The position numbers were made by a program, and so were the translations under genes. Below the pieces are notes generated by a model. That model saw nothing but the letters and a program-made list of their open reading frames with translations, made no database searches and was not told the origin of the DNA. Positions 28,186 through 37,829 of a stretch of 45,571 nt of DNA are shown here, in pieces; the stretch's first letter is position 1, and each line of letters starts with the position of its first letter. The stretch comes from Silicimonas sp. Its GTDB lineage: Bacteria; Pseudomonadota; Alphaproteobacteria; Rhodobacterales; Rhodobacteraceae. The DNA is taken from contig JABDJX010000231.1 in NCBI GenBank assembly GCA_013003245.1, positions 1 through 45,571 on the forward strand, in the 5' to 3' direction.

Positions 28186-29261
28186 AGCCGCGCGCCCACC
28201 GCGTCAGTGACGGCCTTTGTGCCCATGTCGCCGCCAAACTCCATCGGGCGGATCTCGTTGGCTGCAAATCCCTCGTCGACCGCCTTATCGAGAGCGCGCG
28301 CCGCATCCGCGTAGAGCGTCTCGCCAGAGGTCTCAGCCAAATAATCCAGCATCAAGACCCCACTCAGGATTGCCGCCAGCGGATTGGCGTTGTCCTGCCC
28401 CATAATATCCGGCGCGCTGCCGTGCGCGGGCTGGAAAAGGCCGTGCTTATCCCCAATCTCGGCGCAGGCCGCCATGCCCATGCCGCCCACAAGCCCGCCT
28501 GCAAGGTCAGACAGGATATCGCCGAACATGTTTTCCATGACCATCACATCGTATTCCCACGGCTGTCGAATAAGGTTCAGCGCTTGGGCATCGACATAAG
28601 CGTGGTCGCTCGCAATGTCGGGATACTGCGGTGCAACTTCGTCGAAAATCTTGCGAAAGAATGCCATCGACGCAAAAACATTTGCCTTGTCGACGCAGGT
28701 CATCCGCCCCCTGTGCCCGCGCGCTTTGCGGCTTTGTGCCAGCTTGAAGCCAAAGTGATGCAATTTCTCGGTCGTCTTGCGCGTGATCCGCAGGGTGTCT
28801 CGCACCTCGTCATCGCCGATGATCTGCGCCCGACCGTGGGCCGCTGCGGAATAGAACAGGCCTTCGGTCGACTCGCGCAAAATGACCATGTCGATCTTGG
28901 TTGCGCGTGGATCAGCCAGGCGTTGCGGCGCATTGGGAAAGGCTTTGACCGGGCGGACACCGGCATAAAGACCAAAACGATCCCGCAAGCGCAGGTGCGG
29001 TGCAATTTCGGTTCCATCGTCATGCCGGATGGACGGAAGGCCGATGGCGCCCAAGAAAATCGCATCCGCCTCGCCTGCCAGCTCTTCGCCGCCCTCTTCG
29101 ATGTCGCGCCCAGTCTTGGCGTAAAACCCCGCTCCAGCTTCGATCTCTTCATACTCCAAAGCTGCGGCACCCGCCCCGGTCAAGGCGGCATCCACCAAAG
29201 CCAGCGTCGCGTCGGCCACGTCAACGCCAATACCATCGCCTTTTATCACTGCAATTTTCAT
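28182..29261 (-). CDS. isocitrate/isopropylmalate dehydrogenase family protein
   Basis: MKIAVIKGDGIGVDVADATLALVDAAL, DMVILRESTEGLFYSA, DNANPLAAILSGVLMLDYL, FGDILSDLAGGLVGGMGMA. Confidence 0.9.
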   Translation of the reverse strand: MKIAVIKGDGIGVDVADATLALVDAALTGAGAAALEYEEIEAGAGFYAKTGRDIEEGGEELAGEADAIFLGAIGLPSIRHDDGTEIAPHLRLRDRFGLYAGVRPVKAFPNAPQRLADPRATKIDMVILRESTEGLFYSAAAHGRAQIIGDDEVRDTLRITRKTTEKLHHFGFKLAQSRKARGHRGRMTCVDKANVFASMAFFRKIFDEVAPQYPDIASDHAYVDAQALNLIRQPWEYDVMVMENMFGDILSDLAGGLVGGMGMAACAEIGDKHGLFQPAHGSAPDIMGQDNANPLAAILSGVLMLDYLAETSGETLYADAARALDKAVDEGFAANEIRPMEFGGDMGTKAVTDAVGARL

Positions 29262-29390
29262 CTATTGGCCTTTGTTCCGGGCGATCGCATTTATTAAGGT
29301 ATACTTTAATTCAAGTATTCCACCGCCCCAAGCAAGCTTTATCTTGGGAGATGGGTTGAGCGATGCGGCACGCGCTTTATCTCACCGCGC

Positions 29391-30938
29391 ATGAAGACAC
29401 TTGTTTTGATCCTTGGAGACCAGCTTTGGCTTGGTTCTCCTGCCCTAAAACGCGCGAGAGAGACGGGCGCAAAGATCCTGATGGTCGAGGCCACGGACGA
29501 GGCCACATACATCCCTCAGCACAAAATGCGCCTTGTCCTGTTCTTTTCGGCGATGCGCCACTTTCGCCAAGCTTTGGAGGATGAGGGTTTTGATGTCACC
29601 TACAGCGAACTGACGGACAGCGACACATGTGCTTCAATTGCCGATGAGTTGGGCCGGCAGATTGAGGCCGAGAGCATCGAACGGGTTGTTTGCGTGACAC
29701 CCGGTGATGCCCGCGTGGGTGCCGCGATTAAGGATGTATGCAGCCAAGCAGAAGTGGAGCTTGAGGCGCTGGACGACACGCATTTCATCAGCACAGTCAA
29801 AGACTTCCGTGATCACGCCGAGGGGCGCAAATCACTGATCATGGAGTATTTTTACCGCGAGCTTCGTAAGCGCACCGGTATTCTGATGGACGGTGGCGAC
29901 CCAATTGGTGGCCAGTGGAATTTTGACAGCGACAATCGCGACACCTTTGGCAAAGACGGCCCACCTGACATTCCGCCGCCTATCGCTTTTGAGCCGGACG
30001 CCATTACGCGCGAGGTGATCGAAATGGTGGAAGAGCGCTTCGCCGACGCGCCTGGAAAACTGGAAAACTTTGCCTATCCCGTCACCGCCGGCGATGCGGA
30101 AAAAGCCTTGGATGATTTCATCGAAAACCGCCTGCCGCATTTTGGCAAATATCAGGATGCGATGGTGACGGGCGAAGCGTTTCTCTATCACTCTCGGCTG
30201 TCCACCTCTCTGAACCTGCATTTGCTCGACCCACGCGATGCGATCAACGCGGCGGTCAAGGCGTATGAGGACGGGGATGCGCCGCTTAACAGCGTCGAGG
30301 GGTTCGTGCGGCAGATACTTGGATGGCGTGAATTCATTCGCGGCATCTACTGGACGAAAATGCCGGACTACGCCGAGATGAACGGCTTGGGTGCCGATCA
30401 GGACATGCCCGCGTTTTTCTGGACCGGCGAGACTGACATGGTTTGCGTGAAAGACGCCGTGACCCAGTTGAACGACCACGCCTACGCGCATCACATTCAG
30501 CGGCTGATGGTACTGGGGCTTTTTGCCATGCTGCTGGGCGCGCGCCCCTATGACGTGCACCGCTGGCATATGTCTATGTACGCCGATGCCATTGACTGGG
30601 TGTCACTTCCCAACGTGTTGGGGATGAGTCAGCATGGCGACGGCGGCATCGTGGGCACCAAGCCCTATTCGGCCTCTGGAAATTATATCAACAAGATGAG
30701 TAATTATTGCAAAGACTGCCGCTTTAAGCCGGGCAAGGCCACCGGCGACGACGCATGCCCGTTCACCACGCTTTACTGGGATTTCCTGGACCGCAATCGC
30801 GACGCTTTCAAATCCAACCACCGCATGGGGTTTCAGATGAAAAACCTCGACCGGAAATCTGATGAAGACATTGACGCGATCCGGGTCCGCGCAGAAGGGT
30901 TAAAAGAAACATTTACCGAAAAAACTTACCTGATGTGA
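29391..30938 (+). CDS. cryptochrome/photolyase family protein, FeS-BCP (CryB/PhrB) type
   Basis: MKTLVLILGDQLWLGSPALKRA...YIPQHKMRLVLFFSAMRHFRQAL; C-terminal NYCKDCRFKPGKATGDDACPFTTLYWDFLDRN, compatible with [4Fe-4S] ligation. Confidence 0.9.
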   Translation: MKTLVLILGDQLWLGSPALKRARETGAKILMVEATDEATYIPQHKMRLVLFFSAMRHFRQALEDEGFDVTYSELTDSDTCASIADELGRQIEAESIERVVCVTPGDARVGAAIKDVCSQAEVELEALDDTHFISTVKDFRDHAEGRKSLIMEYFYRELRKRTGILMDGGDPIGGQWNFDSDNRDTFGKDGPPDIPPPIAFEPDAITREVIEMVEERFADAPGKLENFAYPVTAGDAEKALDDFIENRLPHFGKYQDAMVTGEAFLYHSRLSTSLNLHLLDPRDAINAAVKAYEDGDAPLNSVEGFVRQILGWREFIRGIYWTKMPDYAEMNGLGADQDMPAFFWTGETDMVCVKDAVTQLNDHAYAHHIQRLMVLGLFAMLLGARPYDVHRWHMSMYADAIDWVSLPNVLGMSQHGDGGIVGTKPYSASGNYINKMSNYCKDCRFKPGKATGDDACPFTTLYWDFLDRNRDAFKSNHRMGFQMKNLDRKSDEDIDAIRVRAEGLKETFTEKTYLM

Positions 30939-31030
30939 TGCCAAACTAAGCGGCGCTGATGGTGGCCGTTGACGCCAGACGATGCCACCGTTTTGTGCCT
31001 GACATGGCATCTGTACCATCCAAACCCAAA

Positions 31031-31065
31031 TGATAGCGCAACCAACAACAATGCTTGCGCTAACG
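31031..31065. promoter_or_regulatory. tandem LacI-family-like operators upstream of pckA
   Basis: TGATAGC|GCAACCA (31031-31044) and TGCTTGC|GCTAACG (31052-31065), centres 21 bp apart; together they contain the inverted repeat TAGCGCAA...TTGCGCTA. Confidence 0.45.
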
Positions 31066-31145
31066 TGTCGTTGCGCCTGTTTTCATTGGAAACGAAGCCA
31101 TCTAGATACCTTGTAAAAGTAGAATGCTTATGGAAGGCCATCGAC

Positions 31146-32744
31146 ATGGAAAAGGGACGGGTAAACCCAAATTTCACCCTGACGGATCAGGGGATCAAGG
31201 GCTTCGCTGCAGCGTACTACAATCTGACCGAACCGGATCTAGTGGCGCACGCGCTTGACCGCAAAGAAGGCTCGCTTGGAGAAGGCGGCACCTTGATGGT
31301 GACGACAGGCAAATTTACTGGACGTTCGCCGAAGGACAAACACGTTGTCATGTCTCCCTCCACCAAGGATACGATCTGGTGGGAAAACAACGCGCGCATG
31401 GAGAAAGATGCCTTCGACCGCCTGCATCAGGATATGCTTGCCCATGTCAAAGATCGCGATCTTTATGTGCAGGACCTTTACGCGGGCGCCGATCCGAAAA
31501 CGCGCATCAACGTGCGGGTAGTCTCGGAACTGACATGGCACAATCTTTTCATTCGCCATTTACTTATTCGCCCGGACCGACAGGCATTGGACAGCTTCGA
31601 GGCAGATTTTACAATTCTGAACTTGCCCAGTTTCTTTGCTGACCCAGAGCGCCATGGCTGCAGAACCGAGACGGTGATCGCGCTCGACTTCGACCGTAAG
31701 CTGATCCTGATCGCGGGCACCGAGTACGCCGGAGAGAACAAAAAATCGGTGTTTACCATTCTGAATTATCTGCTGCCTGAAAAAGGCATTATGCCGATGC
31801 ACTGTTCGGCCAACCATGCACGCGGCAACCCTGTCGACACGGCAGTTTTTTTTGGTTTGTCGGGCACGGGAAAGACCACACTTTCCGCAGATCCCAATCG
31901 CATTCTTGTGGGAGACGACGAACACGGCTGGTCGAACGAAGGCATCTTCAACTTTGAAGGCGGTTGCTATGCCAAAACAATCCGCCTCTCGCCCGAAGCC
32001 GAGCCAGAGATTTTTGCAGCAACCAAAATGTTCGCGACCGTGATCGAGAACATGACCGCTGACGATGAAACAAAGACGCTGGATTATGAAGACGATAGTC
32101 TGACGGCGAACATGCGCGCGGCCTATCCAATGCACTATATCGCCAATGCATCGGAATCCGGACTTGCGCGGCACCCCAAGAATATCGTGATGCTGACATG
32201 CGACGCGTTTGGCGTCATGCCCCCGATTGCAAGGCTAACACCCGCACAAGCGATGTATCATTTTCTGTCGGGCTTTACCTCGAAAGTCGCCGGGACGGAA
32301 CGCGGTGTAACAGAGCCCGAGCCGACGTTCTCTACCTGCTTTGGTGCGCCTTTCCTGCCTCGCCGTCCAGAGGAGTACGGACAGATTTTGCAAGACAAGA
32401 TCGCACGCCACGGAGCGACGTGCTGGCTTGTTAACACGGGCTGGACAGGCGGCGCCTATGGAACAGGCGAGCGCATGCCAATCCACGCCACCCGAGCGCT
32501 GTTGACGGCCGCCTTAGACGGCACGCTTGCCTCTCGCACGTTTCGCAAAGACCCCTATTTCGGCTTCGAGGTGCCGGTAACTGTGCCTGGCATCGACGCC
32601 GAGCTTCTTGATCCACGAGGTACGTGGAACGACCCGCAAGCCTATGATGCGGCCGCGCAAAAACTCGTGGCAATGTTTGCGGAAAACTTTGAACAGTACA
32701 CGCCTAACATCAACGCCGATGTCCGCGCGGTGATGCTTGGCTGA
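31146..32744 (+). CDS. pckA: phosphoenolpyruvate carboxykinase (ATP)
   Basis: [52 protein letters not shown]. Start set at [10 protein letters not shown]. Confidence 0.96.
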   Translation: MEKGRVNPNFTLTDQGIKGFAAAYYNLTEPDLVAHALDRKEGSLGEGGTLMVTTGKFTGRSPKDKHVVMSPSTKDTIWWENNARMEKDAFDRLHQDMLAHVKDRDLYVQDLYAGADPKTRINVRVVSELTWHNLFIRHLLIRPDRQALDSFEADFTILNLPSFFADPERHGCRTETVIALDFDRKLILIAGTEYAGENKKSVFTILNYLLPEKGIMPMHCSANHARGNPVDTAVFFGLSGTGKTTLSADPNRILVGDDEHGWSNEGIFNFEGGCYAKTIRLSPEAEPEIFAATKMFATVIENMTADDETKTLDYEDDSLTANMRAAYPMHYIANASESGLARHPKNIVMLTCDAFGVMPPIARLTPAQAMYHFLSGFTSKVAGTERGVTEPEPTFSTCFGAPFLPRRPEEYGQILQDKIARHGATCWLVNTGWTGGAYGTGERMPIHATRALLTAALDGTLASRTFRKDPYFGFEVPVTVPGIDAELLDPRGTWNDPQAYDAAAQKLVAMFAENFEQYTPNINADVRAVMLG

Positions 32745-32746
32745 GT

Positions 32747-34849
32747 TCAGGCAGAGAGTGCTGCGACAATAGCATGTCGGGTGATCGGCAGGCGCGTGAC
32801 GCGTACGCCAAGTGCGGCACGAACCGCATTGGAAATTGCCGCACCAGCGGGGCCTTGTGAGATTTCACCTGCCCCAAGAGGGGGAGCATCGGGATGTTCG
32901 ATTAATTCGACCGTTATCTTTGGGACTTCGGAGAATTTCAAAATCGGGTAGTCGAGCCAGCTTTCGGTTGAAACCGAGCCTCCCAACAAACCGGCCTCCT
33001 CTTTTAGGGTCCAACTCGCCGATTGAATGATCCCGCCCTCGATCTGGTTTTTCGCGCCGTTCGGGCTGACAGCTTCTCCAATGTCGGCCACGCAAACCGC
33101 GTCCGTCAATCGCACATCTTCCGACACATCAACGCGCATCGCAACGGCGCAATAGCCGGACATGTTCTTGTAGCGTGAATAGGCAATCCCCCAGCCGGTT
33201 CCCTCTTCTGGGTTGGTTTGCCAGCTGTGCACAAGCGACTCTAACCGGTCCAGAACTGCAATTGCGCGGGGATCGGACAAATGCTTGCGACGGAACTCAA
33301 ATGGGTCGGCGCCGATCTCGGCCACGATATCGTCGATCAATGACTCGATGGCGATTACGTTTGTATAGGCTCCCAAGGAACGCAGCGATGAACTTCGATA
33401 TGGCAAATCGCGTACCAGGCGCTTGTTGAGGCGTACGCCCGGGATGTCGTAGCCAGGAATTGCGTTACGGTCAGCGCCACCCCCCCTTTCAATTGGGACA
33501 TCTTTGGCTGGAGCAGGATGAATTGGATTTGCGATGTAGGACGCGGCGCGCAGGTTCGGCGTTCCGTTCGCGCTGGGCCGTCTGCCATGGGGTGCCGAAT
33601 GGACCATCACATTCATCGTTTGCAGCCGACCGTCGTCGTCTAGACGCGCTTTGACACGTGTCGACATTGCCGGTCCCAAGGGTTCGCAGTGAAACTCATC
33701 AAACCGCGACCAGACCACCTTGACGTGCCGCCCGGGGACAGACTTTGCAAGCAAGACCGCGTCGAAAGCGGCGTCGTCGGACCCGTTGTGACCATAACTT
33801 CCAGCGCCCGGCGCATGGATGACTGTGATGTGATCCTCGTCTATCCGAAGCGCCATAGATAAGGCCGCGCGAAGATGGAAAATGCCCTGACTTTGCGTCC
33901 AGACGGTTACGTTCTTGTCTTCCCAGATCGCAACGGCTGCTGCCGGGCCTATAGAGCCGTGAAAAAGAAACGGGCGCGACGACACCGTTTCAAAGAAGCG
34001 GCCTGCGTTCAGGTCGGGTTCGCCCGCCTCAAAAACAGTTTCTACATCAGCGGTCGAGTTGGCGATTGCCTCGACGACATCGAACGGCTCAATGTCGTCT
34101 GGTGTCCATCGACCGTGCGCTCTGGCCCAGTCTGCAGCGCGTGCGGCGTCATCGGGGCTTTTTGCAACAACGCCAAGAAACGATCCATCCCGAACCACCT
34201 CGACGACACCCGAACGGCCCATCAGCACGTCTTCATCCATCTCAAGCAACTCAGCAGACAGGCGCGGTGGATGAACAGGGGCACCAAAAAGCATGTTTGG
34301 GAACGATAGATCATGGACGAAAGGTGCGCCCACAAGTCGATCTTTCAGATCAATACGGTCCAAGTCGCGAAATGCTTGCCACCTTTGATCGGGCGGCTTT
34401 GGGTTAGCGATTGGCGCAATTGCGGTGGAAAAGTCGAGCGTTGGGGCAATCTCTGCAACCGACAACGCACAGACTGCATCTCCGTGCCATATGCGCGCAT
34501 CTCGAAAGGCCAAGTCTTCTGCAGGCAATTCCAACCTGTTTGCAGCCGTTTCAAGAACGAGGTGCCGAAGCGCAGATGCTGCCCACCGTAACGCCTGACC
34601 TCCAAAGGTCAGCGACACGCTGCCTGCTGTCAGCCCCTCGTTCGGCGAGCGATCGGTACGGGCGGTCTCAAGGTGGACGTCCGCAGGGTTCATATCAAGT
34701 TCGTCAGCGATGACCATGACAAGGGCCGTAAGATTGCCCTGACCCAATTCGACCCGGCCTGTGCGGAAGAAGATTTCGCCTGCCTGATCAACACCAACCC
34801 AGTCGCCCAGTTGGGGATTTGCGATCAGCGGTTGCGGCGCCTTTTCCAT
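32747..34849 (-). CDS. xanthine dehydrogenase/aldehyde oxidase family molybdopterin-binding subunit (IorB-like)
   Basis: TGRVELGQGNLTALVMVIADEL, GAGSYGHNGSDDAAFDAVLLAKSVPGRHVKVVWSR, C-terminal LGAGEISQGPAGAAISNAVRAALGVRVTRLPITRHAI (catalytic GE motif). Confidence 0.88.
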   Translation of the reverse strand: MEKAPQPLIANPQLGDWVGVDQAGEIFFRTGRVELGQGNLTALVMVIADELDMNPADVHLETARTDRSPNEGLTAGSVSLTFGGQALRWAASALRHLVLETAANRLELPAEDLAFRDARIWHGDAVCALSVAEIAPTLDFSTAIAPIANPKPPDQRWQAFRDLDRIDLKDRLVGAPFVHDLSFPNMLFGAPVHPPRLSAELLEMDEDVLMGRSGVVEVVRDGSFLGVVAKSPDDAARAADWARAHGRWTPDDIEPFDVVEAIANSTADVETVFEAGEPDLNAGRFFETVSSRPFLFHGSIGPAAAVAIWEDKNVTVWTQSQGIFHLRAALSMALRIDEDHITVIHAPGAGSYGHNGSDDAAFDAVLLAKSVPGRHVKVVWSRFDEFHCEPLGPAMSTRVKARLDDDGRLQTMNVMVHSAPHGRRPSANGTPNLRAASYIANPIHPAPAKDVPIERGGGADRNAIPGYDIPGVRLNKRLVRDLPYRSSSLRSLGAYTNVIAIESLIDDIVAEIGADPFEFRRKHLSDPRAIAVLDRLESLVHSWQTNPEEGTGWGIAYSRYKNMSGYCAVAMRVDVSEDVRLTDAVCVADIGEAVSPNGAKNQIEGGIIQSASWTLKEEAGLLGGSVSTESWLDYPILKFSEVPKITVELIEHPDAPPLGAGEISQGPAGAAISNAVRAALGVRVTRLPITRHAIVAALSA

Positions 34850-35322
34850 CAGCCCGCCCCCACCGCTTTCGTCTGTCGCGCGGCTTCGATGGCGTCAAGG
34901 ATGCGTGCATGTGAACCGCAACGGCAGAGGTTGTCGTCAAGAGCCTTGGCGATTTGGCTTCTGTCGGCGTCGGGATGCTCGCCAAGCAGCGCCTTGGCTG
35001 TCATCAGGATACCCGAAAGACAATACCCACACTGGCCCGCCTGATGGTCAAGAAAGGCTGCAACAAGCGGATGCGGTGGCTTGCCGTCAAGGCTTTCTGC
35101 GGTTTCAATTTTTGATCCCGCAACGTTGGCAAGCATCACATCGCAGGACTGTACTGCCTTGCCGTCGACGATGACAGTGCAGGCGCCGCAAGTACCCTGC
35201 CCACATCCAAACCGCGCGGCACGCAGGCCAAGCTCTTCTCGCAGAACATAAAGCAGCGGCGTCGCAGGATCGCTTTCAACCTGCTGGTTCTTTCCGTTAA
35301 CAATGAGGTCAATGCGCGACAT
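34849..35322 (-). CDS. (2Fe-2S)-binding subunit of Mo-hydroxylase (IorA-like)
   Basis: FGCGQGTCGACTVIVDGKAVQSC and QAGQCGYCLSGILMTAKALL...LCRCGSHARILDAI, both [2Fe-2S] motifs. Start set at MSRIDLIVNGK. Confidence 0.93.
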   Translation of the reverse strand: MSRIDLIVNGKNQQVESDPATPLLYVLREELGLRAARFGCGQGTCGACTVIVDGKAVQSCDVMLANVAGSKIETAESLDGKPPHPLVAAFLDHQAGQCGYCLSGILMTAKALLGEHPDADRSQIAKALDDNLCRCGSHARILDAIEAARQTKAVGAG

Positions 35323-35338
35323 CCTGCGGTTTGACCTC

Positions 35339-36796
35339 CTACCACTCAGCCGAGATGTATTGCGTTTCCATGAATTCCAGCATGCCCTCGTGGCCACCTT
35401 CACGGCCAAGACCCGACTGCTTGGTGCCGCCAAAGGGTGCCGCGGGATCAGAGACGAGGCCCCGGTTAAGGCCGACCATACCGTAATCCAACCGCTCACA
35501 AACCTGTATTGCGCGTTTCATGTTTTCCGAGAAAACATAAGCCACGAGACCGTATTCCGTATCGTTGGCGCGGGCGATAACATCTTCCTGATCGGTGAAG
35601 GTCTGAAGCGCGGCGACCGGGCCAAAGATTTCATCGTGCACACAATCAGCCGTCTCTGGTACGTTCGACAGAACGGTCGGCGGATAGTAAAAGCCTTTCC
35701 CTTTGGGTGCTTCACCGCCAACTTCAACCTTGGCTCCCTTGGCAACCGCGTCCGCAACGAAGGCGGCAACCTTGTCTCGGGTATCGGCATTTACCAGTGG
35801 TCCAACGTCGACAGAAGGGTCCGTCCCGTTGCCCAGCTTGAGTGCACCCATCCGCTCGCTTAGACGATTTGTAAATGCCTCGGCGACGCTCTCGTGAACA
35901 TAAATGCGGTTAGCCGCTGTGCACGCTTCGCCGAGATTGCGCATCTTGGCCAGCATAGTGCCTTCAACGGCGGTCTCGATATCCGCGTCCTCAAACACGA
36001 TGACCGGCGCGTTGCCGCCAAGCTCCATCGCAGGCTTCAAAACCTGATCGGCGGCTGATTTCAAAAGCTTGCGCCCGACAGCAGTTGAGCCGGTAAAGCT
36101 GACGACACGCACGCGCGGATCGTGAAGCATGTGATCGACCAATGCGCCCGTGTTGCGCGACGGCAGGACATTGACAAGACCCTTCGGAACTCCTGCTTCT
36201 TCAAGAATTGGCATCAGCGCCAGCATGGTCAGCGGCGTTTCGGACGCAGGTTTGATTATGACGCCGCAGCCAGCCGCCAGCGCGGGCGCGATCTTGCGCG
36301 TGCCCATGGCAGCAGGATAGTTCCACGGGGTGACCAGCACCGCCAATCCTGCCGGTTTGTGCTGAACAAGAATGCGCGCGCCCGATGCCGGTGCGTGGGT
36401 GATCAACCCGTCGGCACGTACTGCCTCTTCAGCGAACCAGCGGAAAAATTCGGCGGCATATGTCGCCTCGCCCATGGCATCGGTACGCGCCTTGCCGTTC
36501 TCCAGCGTGATCAAGTGCGCAATGTCTTCCAGCTTTGCCGTCATCAACTCCCACGCGCGGCGCAGCACCTCTGAGCGGTGGCGCGGTGTTGTTGCAGCCC
36601 AATCGGCCATCGCGGCCTCTGCGGCATCAAGTGCGGCATCGGCGTCGGCAGTGTTTGCAGACGCGACAGAGGCCAGAATTTCTTCGGTGGCCGGGTTCAG
36701 CACATCAAAGCGCTCGCCTGAATTAGCCGGGCAGAATACACCGTTGATGTACAGGTCGGTTTTCAAATCGGTCTCGGTTCTGATCGTATCGGGCAT
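35339..36796 (-). CDS. gabD: NAD(P)-dependent succinate-semialdehyde dehydrogenase
   Basis: VTPWNYPAAMGTRKIAPALAAGCGVIIKPASETPLT, VSFTGSTAVGRKLL, ELGGNAPVIVFEDAD, GEACTAANRIYV, GLNRGLVSDPAAPFGGTKQSGLGREGGHEGMLEFMETQYI. Confidence 0.9.
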   Translation of the reverse strand: MPDTIRTETDLKTDLYINGVFCPANSGERFDVLNPATEEILASVASANTADADAALDAAEAAMADWAATTPRHRSEVLRRAWELMTAKLEDIAHLITLENGKARTDAMGEATYAAEFFRWFAEEAVRADGLITHAPASGARILVQHKPAGLAVLVTPWNYPAAMGTRKIAPALAAGCGVIIKPASETPLTMLALMPILEEAGVPKGLVNVLPSRNTGALVDHMLHDPRVRVVSFTGSTAVGRKLLKSAADQVLKPAMELGGNAPVIVFEDADIETAVEGTMLAKMRNLGEACTAANRIYVHESVAEAFTNRLSERMGALKLGNGTDPSVDVGPLVNADTRDKVAAFVADAVAKGAKVEVGGEAPKGKGFYYPPTVLSNVPETADCVHDEIFGPVAALQTFTDQEDVIARANDTEYGLVAYVFSENMKRAIQVCERLDYGMVGLNRGLVSDPAAPFGGTKQSGLGREGGHEGMLEFMETQYISAEW

Positions 36797-36814
36797 CGGC
36801 GGGTCCTTTACAGG

Positions 36815-37828
36815 TCAAACAAGGTGTTCCAGCGGCGCTTCAAGCCGGGCGGCGAAGGCGTCAAGCATGTCTAGCGCAGCGGCAGACTGAAGCGTAGCGC
36901 CAAAGGACAGGCTGATCGTGAAATCCCTTCCGTCACCACCGCCAAGCGTTATCGCGGGTGCATCTTCGGTGGCAAGTGATACACCAGTGATCCGTGTGCC
37001 CGTCATATCGCGCAAGAAAAGCGACGGCTTGGCGTCATCCTCGGCCAAGCGCGGCCGCGTAGGGCGCGTGCGGTCGGGATCTGCATAAAGAAACGGCGCG
37101 CGATCCGCAGCACTGACCAAAGCGATAACAATCCGCGTTTCGGTATCTTCCAGTGTTGCACGCAGGGCGGCAGCGGCAAAGCCTGCGACCAGAGCATGAG
37201 GCTCAAGCACGATGCCAGCGTCTTCTTTCATCTGCGCGAGAACTGCATCGAAGGCAGCGCTGTCGCAGCTTGCCGTTACAAACGAGCGGGACGACCCGAT
37301 TGTTATGTCTGCGCGCTGGCCCATGGCCGCAAGTGTGTCGATATCAGCGGCGTGAAAGGGTTGTGCGTGTCCCGCCTCGGCAAGGCGCGCAAGGTCCAGA
37401 CCCTGCTCGCGTGCAAGCCGGCGTGCCTTTGGTGAAGCAAGGATACGGCCCCCTATCCCCGTTGGGGCCGCAGGACGGGAAGCGTCTTTGGCGGGTAGAG
37501 GGACTTGTTTCGGAGGTTCTGAAACGACCTCTGGTTCGGGCGCAAGGTCTGGCTCGGACTTCGATGCAGGCACGCTTCCACTTCCGGCGGCTGTCTCAGA
37601 TATCATCGCGATCTTCTGCCCTACCGGCACATCATCGCCAGCCGCTGCTATCACATCGGTTAGAAAGCCATCCGATTGCGCTTCGACCTCAGAGACCGAT
37701 TTGTCGGTTTCCACCTCGAACAGAACATCGCCCACCGAAACCGCATCACCAGGATTCTTTAGCCAAGTCAAAAGCTTGCCAGTCTCTTGCGCCATTCCTA
37801 GCGCGGGCATGATTACCTCTACCGCCAT
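36815..37828 (-). CDS. 2-oxoacid dehydrogenase E2-like lipoyl protein with degenerate acyltransferase domain
   Basis: Lipoyl domain (VEVIMPALGMAQETGKLLTWLKNPGDAVSVGDVLFEVETDKSVSEVEA), E3-binding domain (ILASPKARRLAREQGLDLARL), short C-terminal domain without HxxxDG. Confidence 0.85.
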   Translation of the reverse strand: MAVEVIMPALGMAQETGKLLTWLKNPGDAVSVGDVLFEVETDKSVSEVEAQSDGFLTDVIAAAGDDVPVGQKIAMISETAAGSGSVPASKSEPDLAPEPEVVSEPPKQVPLPAKDASRPAAPTGIGGRILASPKARRLAREQGLDLARLAEAGHAQPFHAADIDTLAAMGQRADITIGSSRSFVTASCDSAAFDAVLAQMKEDAGIVLEPHALVAGFAAAALRATLEDTETRIVIALVSAADRAPFLYADPDRTRPTRPRLAEDDAKPSLFLRDMTGTRITGVSLATEDAPAITLGGGDGRDFTISLSFGATLQSAAALDMLDAFAARLEAPLEHLV

Positions 37829-37829
37829 G

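Noticed and set aside
28422-29297. 291-aa plus-strand ORF
   Set aside because: Antisense to the isocitrate/isopropylmalate dehydrogenase family gene.
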